Shown here piece after piece: positions 23,540 through 35,005 of a stretch of DNA of 64,000 bases. How positions within the stretch are numbered: the stretch's first letter is position 1; each line of letters starts with the position of its first letter. Position numbers and translations under genes: made by a program. Below the pieces are notes generated by a model. The model was not told the DNA's origin, searched no databases, and saw nothing but the letters and a program-made list of their open reading frames with translations. This stretch comes from Ochotona curzoniae (Eukaryota > Chordata > Mammalia > Lagomorpha > Ochotonidae), in the NCBI RefSeq assembly GCF_017591425.1, contig NW_024465751.1:3038001-3102000 (forward strand). The letters are read 5' to 3'.

Positions 23540-23790
23540 AAAACATTTCAAAAGACGTTGTGAGGTAAATCTTTGAAGATTTTTTCTAAGAATAATGCTG
23601 ATGAATGCATGAAAGAGCAAAAATAGTCTGTGTGTCCAACTTATACAATGAAACAAGAATTTATATCCTACTTATAATCTCTAATAATGAAATGTAATGT
23701 TGTTGAAATTGCACCCAAGCTGTACACTGAAATGTATGATATACACTTGTCAAAATACAGTATTAAATAAAAATGATGCATACAAATTCA
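23540..23790 (+). mobile_element. LINE-1 3' end, diverged
   Basis: GTTGAAATTGCACCC, AAGCTGTACACTGAAATG and ACAGTATTAAATAAAAATG resemble old L1 3' ends, in which a TGTACACTT-type phrase precedes an AATAAA tail. Confidence 0.5.
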
Positions 23791-23969
23791 AAAATAACTC
23801 CATTAAATTAGTTGTACATTATTAGGATCATACCACTAAAAGCAAGTTAATCAGCAGTAATGAATTATCTCTTCCAGTAGGCAATTCAAAATATTAAGTA
23901 TTTCATTAGATATACTGAAATAAAATTCACCGAACTCAGAAATATTATTTACATTTTGATTCAGTGCAA

Positions 23970-24009
23970 TTGAATCACATAAAATCTATTTGAATCACAT
24001 AAAATCGGT
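23970..24009. repeat. 20-bp tandem duplication
   Basis: TTGAATCACATAAAATC is repeated at a period of 20 bp (23970-23989 and 23990-24009). Both copies are nearly identical, which suggests a recent slip or patch duplication. Confidence 0.85.
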
Positions 24010-24804
24010 TTGATTTCATCATTGGGGCTCAGAAATTATCAGTTCAAAAATGCATCTCAGTTGTATTTGAAAGAATTCATATCCTTAGTCTGTCCTATCT
24101 TTTTCTTTCCCAGTGATGATATAACTGCTAGCAGTTGAAATAATTATTTAGGTTTGCCAAAGAGAAGAATGCCATTTACAGCGTTTCATATTTCTTCAAC
24201 ATGTTACTTATTCATTCCTTTTGACTTTCTCAGAGCAATGGAAATTTATAACAATAGTTGGGATGAAAGAGATGAAATGCAGACATGAGAGATAAATCAT
24301 CCCTTCTACCACCAAAGGCCTTCATGGTGAATGTATAATTTGGGTGCTGTGATGGGTTTTTAAAGGAGCCGTCCGGGACAGTGCCACTTTCACTGTAGTT
24401 TTGTTGCTTTATTGGATGTCCATGAGGAACAGCTTTCCATAATGATGCTGTGGGCACGGAAGGCTGGCCTGGCCGAGGTAGAGCACGTCAGGAGCTCTTG
24501 TGGAGAGTGGGAAGGACATGCTCTATGACACTATAAAGTGCATGCACAAATGGTGAGCTAGTCTTAGCAAAGGGTTCCTTATTGAAGTAGCACTTAAACA
24601 TGTCAGAAGAATTCAGGTTTGGGGAAGACTTTTGAAGAGTAGTGCAATAAATAATCTTTAAAGATTCATTGAAATTCTAAATTTTCAAAAAGTATTTTTA
24701 TGATCTATGTCTTTCCAAAAAGGAAACACATCCAAGTAGATTTCAATGACATGACTGTGTTTCTATTTCATTTCCCTCAGGCTGTTTTACTTCATTTATG
24801 CTGC
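24010..24804. other. no gene recognised, unique sequence
   Basis: No repeat family, exon or structured motif was identified. Confidence 0.4.
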
Positions 24805-25010
24805 TAACTAGATGGATTTGAATTGTGGTCTCATTACTTACCAATTGTGTTACTCTTGGCAAATCACTTTCTGGAGTTTCTTTGTTCCTACCTGCAAACC
24901 AATGATAAGATCAGTTTTAAGTCATAGTTATAAATATTCAATGAGATAATGCATGTAAATTTTTGAGTATATAAAATATGTCCCAGAAATATTGATTTTT
25001 CCCCCCTGAT
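24805..25010 (+). mobile_element. MIR, most of the element
   Basis: TGGATTTGAATTGTGGTCTC, ACTTACCAATTGTGTTACTC, TTGGCAAATCACTTTCTGG and TCAATGAGATAATGCATG follow the sense MIR order from the tRNA-like head to the core and 3' end. Confidence 0.75.
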
Positions 25011-25639
25011 TTCCATGTCCATTCTTTCTATGTAGTATGATTGTAAGATTTGGTTCATGGCTCTATGAATCTATTCATTTAGGACCATCACTCCTTGAAT
25101 ATGTACTTGCATGGTGTATTTATCTTTAAATAGCTCTTCAGTGCTTCCATTCATACCTAACCCATAAGATGTGCTCAATGAATATTGGCTGTAGGAACGG
25201 AAATCTGGGTCCCCTTTTTGAAATGAAGATACTCTGGGAATTGGTGAGGGAGGCACATTGGATTGTTTAATAGCTTATTGTTATTGGCTATTTCTTAGCT
25301 TAAGTTACTTTATTGTGTTGTTTAACTTTTGAGGAAGTATCTAGAAGCTGAATGCTGGGCATTGTGGGCATTGGTACCATATGAAATTGATTCTTTTTTG
25401 CCTTTCACTGCAACAGCCATTGACTAAATTAGTGAGTAGTTCATTCCTACTCTGTGCATTTGTGTGTGTGTGTGAGGCGGGGGGCTAAACAATAAAATAA
25501 AATCCTCCTTAAGACCCCACTGGAAAGCAGAAAAATTGGATTATGTGGTAGAATGTATGAAAGTACCAGTAATGTAAAAGTAGTAGCTCATAAATCTTAC
25601 ACATAACTACAGTTTTCTAAACCTTTTTCTCATTGACTC
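25011..25639. other. no gene recognised; possible L2 trace
   Basis: A GATGTGCTCAATGAATATTGG phrase at about 25169-25190 resembles an L2 3' end, but the surrounding match is weak. A short GT run lies at about 25460-25475. Confidence 0.35.
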
Positions 25640-26042
25640 AGAAAAAATATGGTTACTGAAATAAGCCAATTAAAAAGATAAATATCACATGATTTCTCTA
25701 ATATGTGTTAATTAACTTACAATTTTAAAAGTGTAGAAATGGAATGGACATCATGTGATTTGATTGTTGTTTTAGCCTTTGGGTATACTCTTGTGGAGTT
25801 ATGGTCTTCCTAGCTTTTTCTTATTAAATATCACAGCTAGTAGTGAGTTTAGCCTGTGATCAGAGTGTCTTGGAATTCTGTGCAAAAATTAACAAAAGCA
25901 AAAAAATAAAATAAATAAAAGGAAAAGGAAAGGGGCTTGAGGGCCCAAGGAGAAGAACAAAGAAAGTATTATTATGTTCTCGGAACTGTATGTGAAATAC
26001 ATGAAATCTGTTCTTTATGTATTAATAACAGTTTAAAAAAGA
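25640..26042 (+). mobile_element. lagomorph LINE-1 3' end
   Basis: AATATGGTTACTGAAATAAGCC, AAATATCACATGATTTCTC, GGAATGGACATCATGTG, an AAATAAAATAAATAAAAGG A-rich tract and GAAATACATGAAATCTGTTC, ending in poly(A) near 26040. This order fits a lagomorph L1 3' UTR as I remember it. It appears younger than the MIR and L2 relics around it. Confidence 0.65.
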
Positions 26043-26271
26043 AAAGCACAAAGATCAGTAAGTACTATGAATGTTTTAATTGATTCAAAGGAAAGAATGC
26101 TAAGTAACTTGCAAATTATTGTACAGTAGCTGACACAGCAGGGCATTGAACCCCAGGACCACAGCTCTAGAAACTTTTTTTTCATTGATCTAGTTCCTAA
26201 AAGGAAGGGTTCCTTTGCAGGATAAGTTAGGAACCCTGAATGGAGGGACAAGCTGTGACTCAGTTAGCAAG

Positions 26272-26480
26272 TTAGTATGGCTTAGTGCTTAAAACATAGC
26301 CTCTGAACTGCACATGCCCGATTTGAATTCTGCCTCCATCCTTTATGAAGCTGTATTTTTAGGGACAACTTACTTAATGTTTTTATATTTCAGATCCTTT
26401 AACCAGAAGGTGCAGCCAATGATGCCTAGCTTGCAGAACTTTATAAATTACACTGAAGTATATAAAGAGCCTTAGGGAAT
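26272..26480 (+). mobile_element. MIR, nearly full length
   Basis: AGTATGGCTTAGTGCTTAAAAC, GCCTCTGAACTGC, GATTTGAATTCTGCCTCC, ACAACTTACTTAATG and TATATAAAGAGCCTTAG fit the sense MIR from head to 3' end. Confidence 0.85.
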
Positions 26481-27639
26481 CGAATCAATACATTACATTT
26501 GTAGGTGCTGGTATAGAATAGATGTCACATCCTAGTGGGCAGGAAAGTCATTAGCCAAGCCATGATTACACACAGAAATGAATTAGGTGCTCTGGGAAGC
26601 AAAGCAAAGAAGGTTTCAGTGGATGCCTTCAAAGTCTGTAGAGTAAGAGCAATCTGATCCTCAGAGACCTTCGCCTCTTTCATAGCTTTATTGTTGATTT
26701 CACAGTAACTTTTCTCGCAAGACTTATTTATTTTTATTTCTGAAATGGGCTAACCACATGGGCATAATGACTGCATATGGGCATAGTCGAACTATAATAG
26801 GGTAAGAATGAGTGAAGGAGAGTATCTGGCGTACCTTACGTGCTCAAATGATCTTGGTTCTCTTTGTGGTTGTACAGTTTGTAGGGTCTATGAATGCCTG
26901 CCTGTGTGTATTTGAAGAGTCACCTTTTTGTCACATTTTTGGTGTCAATTGGGGGAGTGTCAGTGTTGGTGGTTGACAGTATAGAAAGCCATTTATTGCT
27001 ACTTCAGACTGAAAAATCATATAGTTACTCTTTGTGCTGGTGGAATGACAGATTTGGCCATTTAATTCTGGGGATACTAGGAGGGGAGTCAGAGGGATCT
27101 TTTGTAGTGTAAGGGCAAGCTCATTCAGAAATTAACACACAATCAATTAGAAAAACACTGTGCTTTTGGCCTATTGACCAATATATGTAGGACATCCAGG
27201 CCCTCATTCCTGCCTTAGCATTGATCAAAAGGCACAGCGAAGTTTAGACATACCCAATGGGATTCAGTTAAATGTATTTTCACTCTACTGATGCACACTG
27301 AGCTTTTGAAATATGCCATGCTTTAGTCTTAGTTTCATGGCCTTAAAGAAACCATCAAATACAAGAAAAGTTACATGATGTTTTTAATGCTGAACCTAAA
27401 AACACACAGCAATAACATTGACCTGACGACTGGGGACATAGCATCTTTTGGCCACATTTTGAGGGAAGCATCCTTTCATTTTATTATTATTATTATTATT
27501 ATTATTGCAACCTGTTTCTATACTCCTACTGAAAGGTATGGTCTTTATGTACTTTGCTTGTTGAGCTCTAGTGAAACATTAAGCCTGTGGTTTTTGACAG
27601 CTTCTAACAAAGCATTAATTTTCTGATGCATATACCGTC
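26481..27639. other. no gene recognised; one ATT microsatellite
   Basis: Mostly unique. An (ATT)n run of about nine units lies at 27479-27507. No exon or interspersed repeat was identified. Confidence 0.45.
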
Positions 27640-28010
27640 ACTGAGGTCATTATTTGATCTTTTCTCTCTCTTCACTGTAACAAATGTATGACTTTACAGC
27701 TAAAGTGAAACTTCTGAAGGAGCAGAGTTTGTTGAATCTTTTGTTTTAAAAGTATATCTAGCCACTTTGTGTCTTTTCGTTTGAGATTTTTCCCTACTTG
27801 AAACTAAAAAAGCTATAGCGCTGCCATTTTGGTAACCATTTTTGATGTTTTTCCAGTTTTGTCCTTTTCTTTTCTTCCTTTTATTATTGTTGAATGTTTC
27901 TTTTTTATTTGGGTTGTGATATGCTTTGCTTACTTCCTTTACCTTCTGTGTCTATATTTGTAGATACTGTGAGGCTTAAATAGATCAACATTTAGCTATA
28001 ACAGTGTATA

Positions 28011-28734
28011 CAGGAATCCTTTATTTGCAGGGAATATATTCTGTGATCCTAGTGAATGTTGGGTCTGCAGAAACATTAAAGTCGTACATATTTTTTTCCA
28101 TCACATACAACTGTGCCTAGACTGTTTTAAATTATAAATCAAGCACAGTAAGAGATAAACAGTAATAACTAATAATTAAACTGAATAATTATAACAGTAT
28201 CTGTAATAAAATTGCAAGAATTACTATTCCTGTGCTTTCAGGACATTAGTAGATAAAATAAGGGTTACCTAAGCACATTGTAAGACTGGGACCATATATC
28301 TGATAATTAGTTCATTTACTAATTGACTAATAGAGAAGTATAGTTCACTATGAATGGAAGGGCTTCACACAGGAACATGTCACTATGACATGGAAGGGCT
28401 TCACGCAGGAACACGTCACTATGAATGGAAGGGCTTCACGCAGGAACACGTCACTATGACATGGAAGGGCTTCAGGCAGGATCACATCATTATGAATGGA
28501 AGGGCTTCACGCAGGAACACGTCACTATGACATGGAAGGGCTTCACGCAGGAACACGTCACTAAGGGCTTCACGTAGGAATATGTCACTTCCAGGGTAGG
28601 AGAGTGAGATTTTATCATACCGCCCACATTGACATGAAATGTTTGACTTCTGAATTTTCTCTTTAATTCTTTTACACAGTGATTGCCTATAGATAACTGC
28701 AGAAAGTAAAATTTCAGATAAAATAAAGCCACTG
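28011..28734. mobile_element. Tigger/pogo-like non-autonomous DNA transposon, complete
   Basis: The 724-bp element is flanked by TA on both sides (28009-28010 and 28735-28736), as expected for Tc1/mariner-type insertion. The left end (CAGGAATCCTTTATTTGCAG) and right end (CTGCAGAAAG to CCACTG) are imperfect inverted repeats of Tigger type. GCACAGTAAGAGATAAACAG and AATAACTAATAATTAAACTG are recognisable interior phrases. No transposase frame is present. Confidence 0.7.
28345..28584. repeat. minisatellite, alternating 35/36-bp units
   Basis: Seven units, TCACTATGAATGGAAGGGC-type (35 bp) alternating with TCACTATGACATGGAAGGG-type (36 bp): 28345, 28380, 28416, 28451, 28487, 28522 and a 27-bp partial at 28558. 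Each full unit continues with CTTCACGCAGGAACACG or a close variant. The real period is therefore a 71-bp dimer. It lies inside the Tigger-like element. Confidence 0.95.
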
Positions 28735-29800
28735 TATCAAGCTGATAACAACTTCAAATGCGAAAAAACTCTCACCTTTATGCTGTTGATGGCATACTTT
28801 GCATCATTTATTTCATACATTCCATTAAGCAATCATTATAGTAATAGTTATTTTAAGAATTCTTATCTTTTATTTCTTATTTTTTCTTTTGTACTAGAAT
28901 TAAAGAGTGTTTATGTACCACTTTCAAATATGTTTCTGAATTTAATGATTTTTTACCTTAACTGATGAGTTTTATACTTCCATTTTTTTCCCATGTTGTT
29001 CCTTAGTGTTCTTTCCTTAACAGTTCTTGTGGAGCAGGTCTAGCAGTGGGAAATGTCTGGATTGTACTTGTCTGGGGTTGTCTTTATTCTCCTTTACTTC
29101 TGAAAGCTGGTTTTGCTAGTGACAGTGTTCATAACTGGCCATCTTGCCATTTCAACACCTTGAGTAATCAGTTGAAGGTAGAACCTGCCTGGTCCTTGAG
29201 CAGACAAGATTGCAACCAAGAACTTGGCATGTAGGCCTACTAGGGAACAGTGATCCATTGCAGGTTCTGATGGGTCTATTACCAGGGGAATACGTAAGTG
29301 TGGCTCTCATGAGTACCTTGGGGAGGCTCCTCCAGTCATGGAAAAGAACCCTGGGTGGGCTGGACTGTCTCAGAATTGCTGCTGAGAGTGTGTCGGGTCT
29401 GGTCACAGACCTGCTTCAGAGTCTGTGATTGGATTGAAGTTGGCATGGATATGCATATCTCCTGAAGATTATCCTGGAGGCCAACACTGTCTCCACTGTG
29501 ACTAAGAGGTGCTGGGATTGAGTCACAGGGTCCTTTCAGAATCCTCAGATGGGACAGCCACCAGGGGGCTTTTACCAGGTGCTTGGGAGGATTTGGCAGG
29601 AACAAGGCTCTTCTCATGTTGCTTGGTGTCTTGCGATGCTGACAGGACTGAGACCAAATGAAATAGCCTGGGCTGCAGAGGAGGGTGCACTTTTGTCATT
29701 AACTGTAGCCAGGATCACATTGCACAGGCTTCTTTCTTGGGTATCTTCTCAAAGTTGCTCTCCTCCGTCCTGATCTCCACTGTAGCTTTGCAATCTTCTG

Positions 29801-30984
29801 ATGAGATCTCAAAGCTCTTGTAAAGTGCCAAATGACTACTGCTAAATGGCAATGTGACCGATGGCTTCCTTCTCTGGTTTCTTGCTGAAATCTCTCAAGG
29901 AACCTTTCTTGATCAATGAGTTGGAGTTCACAGAAAGCAGGGAAATGGACACACTAGGATGTATCTTCAGAGAGAATAATGTAAGGCAACCTCAGCATTT
30001 GGGACAACACCTGGTGGATTAGGGGGACCTGATTTGCACATTTAAAGATGGAGAGGCGAGGAAGGAGGTTAGGCATTAGGGGACAAAAGGTTTTGTTAGA
30101 AGATACAATCTGCTCACATCATTTTTCAGTGGAAAAACATAAAGGAGAAAACACAAGTTACGCATGCTACATCACCTTGAGCTGGTGGCAAAAACCACTT
30201 GCTGGTAAATAAATTAGTATAAGAAATCTCTTAACAGACTAGAAAGATTTTTCAATTTTAACAAATCACTTCTAATAGGAATTAACAATACCCCCACCAA
30301 AAACCCTCATAGCATTAGAATCTATTATCAACCAATTACACAAACACACATGTACATGCATACAAGAAGATTTGGTGTTTTATTTATGCAAAACATCGAA
30401 AGAAGCCAAAAAGTCTGATGTGGCAACCAAAGCCCGATGGTATTGTAAGCTACACAAATACACAGGAGCCAGATTCAGGGATTCAGTGCAATGCACAGGC
30501 AGAAGTAATGTCCTAGGTGACAAAGAGACATATTTACCTCACTCAACACTCACTTTTTAAAAGACTGAACATGAGCATATGCGTGTGAGGTGCCTAATGG
30601 AGTGATTGATACATAGCAGCCCCAGTACATCAATTTACTTTTCCATATTAGCTCCAACTCTTCATTCAAATCGAGAAAATTCGATCAGGAGGTTAATGAG
30701 AAACCACCCAGAGAAGAAAAGATAGATACAATTTAGAACTAACATATTCTTCTTGTTTTGTTAGTAAAAAAAAATGGATAGGATAAATTGTTTATATTCT
30801 ATGAAAGACGTCATATATAAGTGAATGAATGTATTAGAATGGTTTCAGGAAACAGAAACAGGCTCAGATAGGCATCTGCTTTCAGCAACATGAACCTTTC
30901 TTACCCCTCAGATCTCAATGTCACTGTCACATCTGTTGGGTAGGGATTTCTTACTGTATGTTTAAAGAGCATTCCTGCAGCTGA
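29801..30984. other. no gene recognised, unique sequence
   Basis: No assignable repeat or exon. A few A/T-rich patches occur around 30720-30800. Confidence 0.4.
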
Positions 30985-31135
30985 TTGTTACCTGTGTCTG
31001 ATTTTATGACAGTGCTCAGCCCTCCACTTAACTATAAATTTCATAAATGCTAGTTTCCCACATCATTCTGTCTTTAGCCCCTGGCATGAGAACAGGCACA
31101 GGGAAGGCCCTCAACTATCTGTTAAATACCCACTA
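30985..31135 (+). mobile_element. L2 3' end
   Basis: TATAAATTTCATAAATGC, TCTGTCTTTAGCCCCTGGC, AGGCACAGGGAAGGCCC and CAACTATCTGTTAAATAC follow the sense L2 end (AGTGCCTGGCACATAGTAGG, then the TCAATAAATATTTG end). Confidence 0.55.
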
Positions 31136-31937
31136 CTAAGTCTTACTGCCATGTGGGTGGAGCTTCACATGAACCACTTCTTACTCGAGCTCTGTAACCT
31201 CAGGACAGGTAAAACAAAACAAAACAAAGCACTCCAATTCAGACAGTAACAACAGAAACAAAAGGATTTAACCAGGCCGCTAGTGCCCCCGATCCAGTGG
31301 CACAGCTTCCTCGCTCCAGCACTTAATAGGATCTGCATCCAAACACGTGGCCATACTGCCGAGATTAAAAAACTGTCCATTCAATGGAGAGAAATAACTC
31401 TGTCCATTTAAGGGCATTTTCAGAGTTAATGAAGTGGAAAACACAGAGCAAAACAAGGTCACAATTCAGGCAAGAGCTTTTAGGGAAGGTGGCAGCAGCA
31501 GGCACCTGAGGACAAGGGGCCTAGTTTGAGTACATGGGCATTGTAGTCATGAAAATTAATGGAAAGGAACTAGGAGGGCGGGTTATCTTGGAGATGAACA
31601 ATGATGAGCTGAGACTGAGGCATATGGCAAAGGGGGAAAAGCAAAGTTGTGTCAGCTTGCAGTGATTCATAAGGAACAGCAAGACTGTGAAGTCAGATTG
31701 AAGGCATGGAGGGTGTTATGTGATTATGCCCCAGTGATGCATGAAGGCATTGCGCATTCTGGTGTGCACAGGCCAACAAGCTTGCTAGCTGAGGGAGCCT
31801 GGGGCTCTGCAGCCTGACACATGCAGCTTTCATTCCTCTTGAGACATTTAAAAGAATGATTTCTTTTTCCTGGTGCTTGCATCTAATGTTGGCTAAATCT
31901 CTTATATACCTCCAGAAACCATTCACAGTACCATCAA
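31136..31937. other. no gene recognised
   Basis: An AAAAC repeat lies at about 31207-31226. The remainder is unique, with no identified exon. Confidence 0.4.
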
Positions 31938-32045
31938 TATCCTCTCATCCATCCATTCATGAATTAACTGCAATTTATTTATTGTCTGCCTTGGGCCAAC
32001 CTTTGGGCTTGTTGGTATGCTATGTCCTATCACCAGTGCTCATGC
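31938..32045 (-). mobile_element. L2 3' end, antisense
   Basis: CATCCATCCATTCATGAATTAAC, TTTATTTATTGTCTGCC and ATGTCCTATCACCAGTGC fit the antisense L2 end, with high divergence. Confidence 0.4.
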
Positions 32046-32439
32046 TCAGATGATGTACTTCTCTCTAAGGGGTTATTGTAAGCATCGCCTTTCTTCAGTC
32101 TTACTTGTTTCTGATCGTTCATTTGTTTCAGACAGGCTGATCATTCATAATTGTGATGCTAAAAGTGTTTCCAGTTATAACACAGTTTTTCCATCTTTTG
32201 TAATCACATCTTCTGCTCATCCATATTGTTGACAATATTTTGCATGAGAACTCCTTTTTGTTAGTCCTACCATCTGTGATACCATTGATTGGTTAAAAGG
32301 TCAGTCAATGATATGTGTAAGACAATCAAAGGATGCTTTATCCTGGGTGCAGTGGGTGCTTTCAGATTCAAGCACAGACCAGACAGCCAATCAGGACATT
32401 CTTCTGAGAAGTAGCAGAACAGAGGCAAGATTCATGGCA

Positions 32440-32580
32440 CAAAGGCTCTGTGTGTTAGCTTTCTATTATTACAGGAAACTTTACCACAAAGTTAGTGGCT
32501 TCAAACACTGGTGGATCAGCATGCATCGATTCGCAGTTTGGCAAGGCATGGGTATGGTTCCTACTTAGGACTTCACAAGT
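32440..32580 (-). mobile_element. possible MaLR (MLT1-like) LTR fragment, antisense
   Basis: GTGTTAGCTTTCTATTATTAC, TTACCACAAAGTTAGTGGC and TTCAAACACTGG resemble antisense LTR text (TTCTATTGCTGCTGTAACAA, then TTAGTGGCTTAAAACAAC). The rest is uncertain. Confidence 0.45.
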
Positions 32581-32847
32581 CCGAGTTTTCTCTGGAGGGC
32601 CCAAGGAGTAATTTATTTACGAGTGATTCTTTGAGGCAGATTCTGGATTGTCAGTGCTAGGACTTAGCTCTTAGTTTTCCTCGCTGTAGATTAAACAGGC
32701 GGTTAGGTGGACTGTTCTAGAAACTGCTTAGATCCTTTGCCAGTGTATCCCCTCTATCTTCAGGCCAAGAAGAACACATCAATTCTGTCTCATGTTTTGA
32801 ATTTCTAGTTGTTCTTCTGCCAACATCTGGATCTTTGAAAGAGCTCA

Positions 32848-33150
32848 CATAGGGCAATAGTTTGGCTCATCAATTAAGCTGCTGCTTGGGACACTCACTT
32901 TCAGTCGGTGTTCTCAGCTTCCTGTGCAGCTTCGTGAGACCTGAGAGGCAGCAGGCGATGAGCCAAGTACCTGGATCCCTGCCACTCATGTGGGGGACCC
33001 AGACTAAGTTCCAGGCCCTTGGCTTCACCCTGGCCCAGCTCTAGCTGTTGCATGCATTTGGGGAGTGAAATAATGAATGGACGATCCCTCCCTCTTCCCC
33101 CAACACCATTCCTTCTTTGTCTCTTGGCCTTTCAAAATGAAATGGAAATG
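32848..33150 (+). mobile_element. CSINE, older copy
   Basis: GGGCAATAGTTTGGCTCATC, TTAAGCTGCTGCTTGGGAC, CTGAGAGGCAGCAGGCG, GTGGGGGACCCAGAC, TTTGGGGAGTGAAATAATG and TTGGCCTTTCAAAATGAAAT in family order, older subfamily. Confidence 0.8.
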
Positions 33151-33387
33151 AATTAATTATATAAGAGCTAAGTTCAAGTCCCTTTTGTGTATTCCTCTAT
33201 CTGTACGTTAATTATGCAATATAACACAATCTTTAAAAAGCCTTGAATTTTGCATATTTCATTTCTACTCTTTTCGTAGCAATTTATAGCCATAAAGCAA
33301 AACGTAGCATGTGGAACCCTGCCTATAATTCTGACATTCCATGTGAGCACCGACTTGAGCCCCAATGTTCTACTTCTTAGAACACTT

Positions 33388-33690
33388 CTTTATTTGAAAC
33401 CTGGAGTTACTAAGAGAGAGGGGGAGAGAAAGACAGATCTTCCATCTGCTGGTTCATTCACATGATGGCTGCCATTGGCCAGGACTGGGACATGTTGAGG
33501 CCAGGAGTTCTGGCTGGGAATTCCATATGCATGGCAAGGTATAGCAGGACCCATCCATTTGGACCACCTTTTTATTGCTTTTCCCAGCTCATTGGCAGGG
33601 AGCTGCTGGGACAGGAACTGATATCAGTATGGAATGCTGGCTTCTCAGTCAGGGGCTTTTCTTGGTAAGACACATCACTGACCTCTGACT
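33388..33690 (-). mobile_element. CSINE, older copy
   Basis: TCTTTATTTGAAACCTGG, GAGTTACTAAGAGAGAG, TTCCATCTGCTGGTTCATTC, GGCCAGGAGTTCTGGC, GGCAGGGAGCTGCTGG and GGAATGCTGGC in minus-strand order. The head is degraded. Confidence 0.8.
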
Positions 33691-33700
33691 GCTTAACTCC

Positions 33701-34034
33701 TTTTTTTTTTTTTTTAGATTTATTTATTTTTATTGGAAGGTCAGATATACAGAGAGGAGGATAGAGAGGAAGATCTTCTGTCCATTGATTCACTCCCCGA
33801 ATGGCCACAACAATTGGAGCTGCACCAATGCAAAGCTAGGAGCCCAGGGCCAAGGGTCTCTTCTAGGTCTCTCATATGGGTGCAGGGTCCCAAGGCTTTG
33901 GGCTGTCCTTGACTGCTTCCCAGACCACAAGCAGGGAGCTGGATGGGAAGCAAGGCCACTGATCCAATGGGCATATGGGATCCAGGCACGTGCAATGTGA
34001 GGACTTTAGCCACTAGGCTACCCCGCCAGGCCCA
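33701..34034 (-). mobile_element. CSINE, full length, young-type sequence
   Basis: A T15 run, AGATTTATTTATTTTTATTGG, GTCAGATATACAGAGAGG, GGAAGATCTTCTGTCC, CTCTTCTAGGTCTCTC, CAAGCAGGGAGCTGGATGGG and GACTTTAGCCACTAGGC. The flanks TGCTTAACTCC and TGCTTCACTTC may be a decayed duplication. Confidence 0.92.
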
Positions 34035-34049
34035 AGTGCTTCACTTCTT

Positions 34050-34250
34050 ATCCAACTCCCTGGTGGTGCAGCAGGTCCAGGTGCTTAAGGCCCTTTGATT
34101 CAAAACTCCAGATGGAGTTTGAGGTCCCTGACTCTGGCCTGGCCCTGGCCTTTCCTTCGAGGCCATTTAGGCTTGAAGGAACCAAAGGATGAATAATTCC
34201 CTCTTGCCCCTGCTCCACTCCAAAGACATTAAATAAAATGTTAACAGGAA
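34050..34250 (+). mobile_element. CSINE, 5'-truncated, older
   Basis: Begins in the middle (TCCAACTCCCTGGTGGTGC), then CCAGATGGAGTTTGAGG, GGCCTGGCCCTGGCC, GAACCAAAGGATG and the CATTAAATAAAATG tail. The head is missing. Confidence 0.7.
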
Positions 34251-34631
34251 GTTAAAGCTATAGTGTACATGCCTCTACCATGTGAAGAAAGGTTTCTACA
34301 ATAAAATAGTAATAAAAATAAAGGCACAAAAGGGAAGTAAGGAGAACTTCATAGTCACATAGTTGTTCTGATTCCAGTTACATAATTTTATCCATCTGCT
34401 CTTGGTGTGAAGAAAGTCAGTTTCTCTACTATCTTGAGTTCGGGTAACTGTCACTTGCCAAAATTAAATTATTTATAAATAAACATGCCAAAAAACCCCC
34501 TCAGGGTCATCACTGTTTGTGGCATAAAGATTGTTTTATCTTTTAGGATCTGGTCCATGATTATCTCCTCAGCCTATCTCTATTCACTTCCTACACAGAT
34601 GTACGAATGTATGACTGAATATGCAGATTCG

Positions 34632-34632
<1 letters not shown>

Positions 34633-34681
<49 letters not shown>
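34633..34681. repeat. (CA)24 microsatellite
   Basis: A perfect CA run of about 49 bp. It is the longest pure microsatellite in the window and likely length-polymorphic. Confidence 0.97.
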
Positions 34682-34682
<1 letters not shown>

Positions 34683-34899
34683 AAACTCTAACTACATGAA
34701 CAAATGACACCCTCCAAGGTGTGTCATGTTCCCATAGGTGTCAGCAACTCAACAAGCTCCCACCACAAAACTGAGTCGTATTTGTTGTGCTTTTCCCAAC
34801 TTAGATATCAATCCCTCAGGGAAGATTTAGTCTTGCTGTTTTATCTTCTCTGCAATAACCCTTAATGCTCTATCTAGTGGTTACAACTTTATTCCCCAT

Positions 34900-35005
34900 C
34901 TCTCATAATAGATTTGAGATTGCATGAAAAAAGCGGACTTTAGTGTTTACTATTAGTACAGTATCTAGAACATGGCCATCACTGAATATTTGTTTAGGAA
35001 ATAAA
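34900..35005 (+). mobile_element. L2 3' end
   Basis: TTGAGATTGCATGAAAAAAGC, TATTAGTACAGTATCTAGAAC and CATCACTGAATATTTGTTTAG fit the sense L2 end. Confidence 0.5.

Larger units (their letters stand above)
27640..29800. mobile_element. ancient LINE-like repeat (L1M type by recall), split by a DNA transposon
   Basis: The left part ends with GTGAGGCTTAAATAGATC and TTTAGCTATAACAGTGTATA. The right part resumes at 28737 with AGCTGATAACAACTTC, then GTGGAGCAGGTCTAGCAG and TTGTCTGGGGTTGTCTTTATTC. The two halves join logically at the TATA/AGCTGATAAC junction. After about 29150 the sequence is more GC-rich and assignment is weaker. The phrases match the T-rich repeat text I associate with L1M 3' ends. 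Confidence 0.5.

Noticed and set aside
28345..28584. CRISPR-like direct repeats
   Set aside because: Units are contiguous with no unique spacers, in mammalian DNA, so it is a minisatellite.
28490..28732. Repetitive 80-codon minus-strand ORF
   Set aside because: The repeated peptide is only the translation of the 35/36-bp minisatellite.
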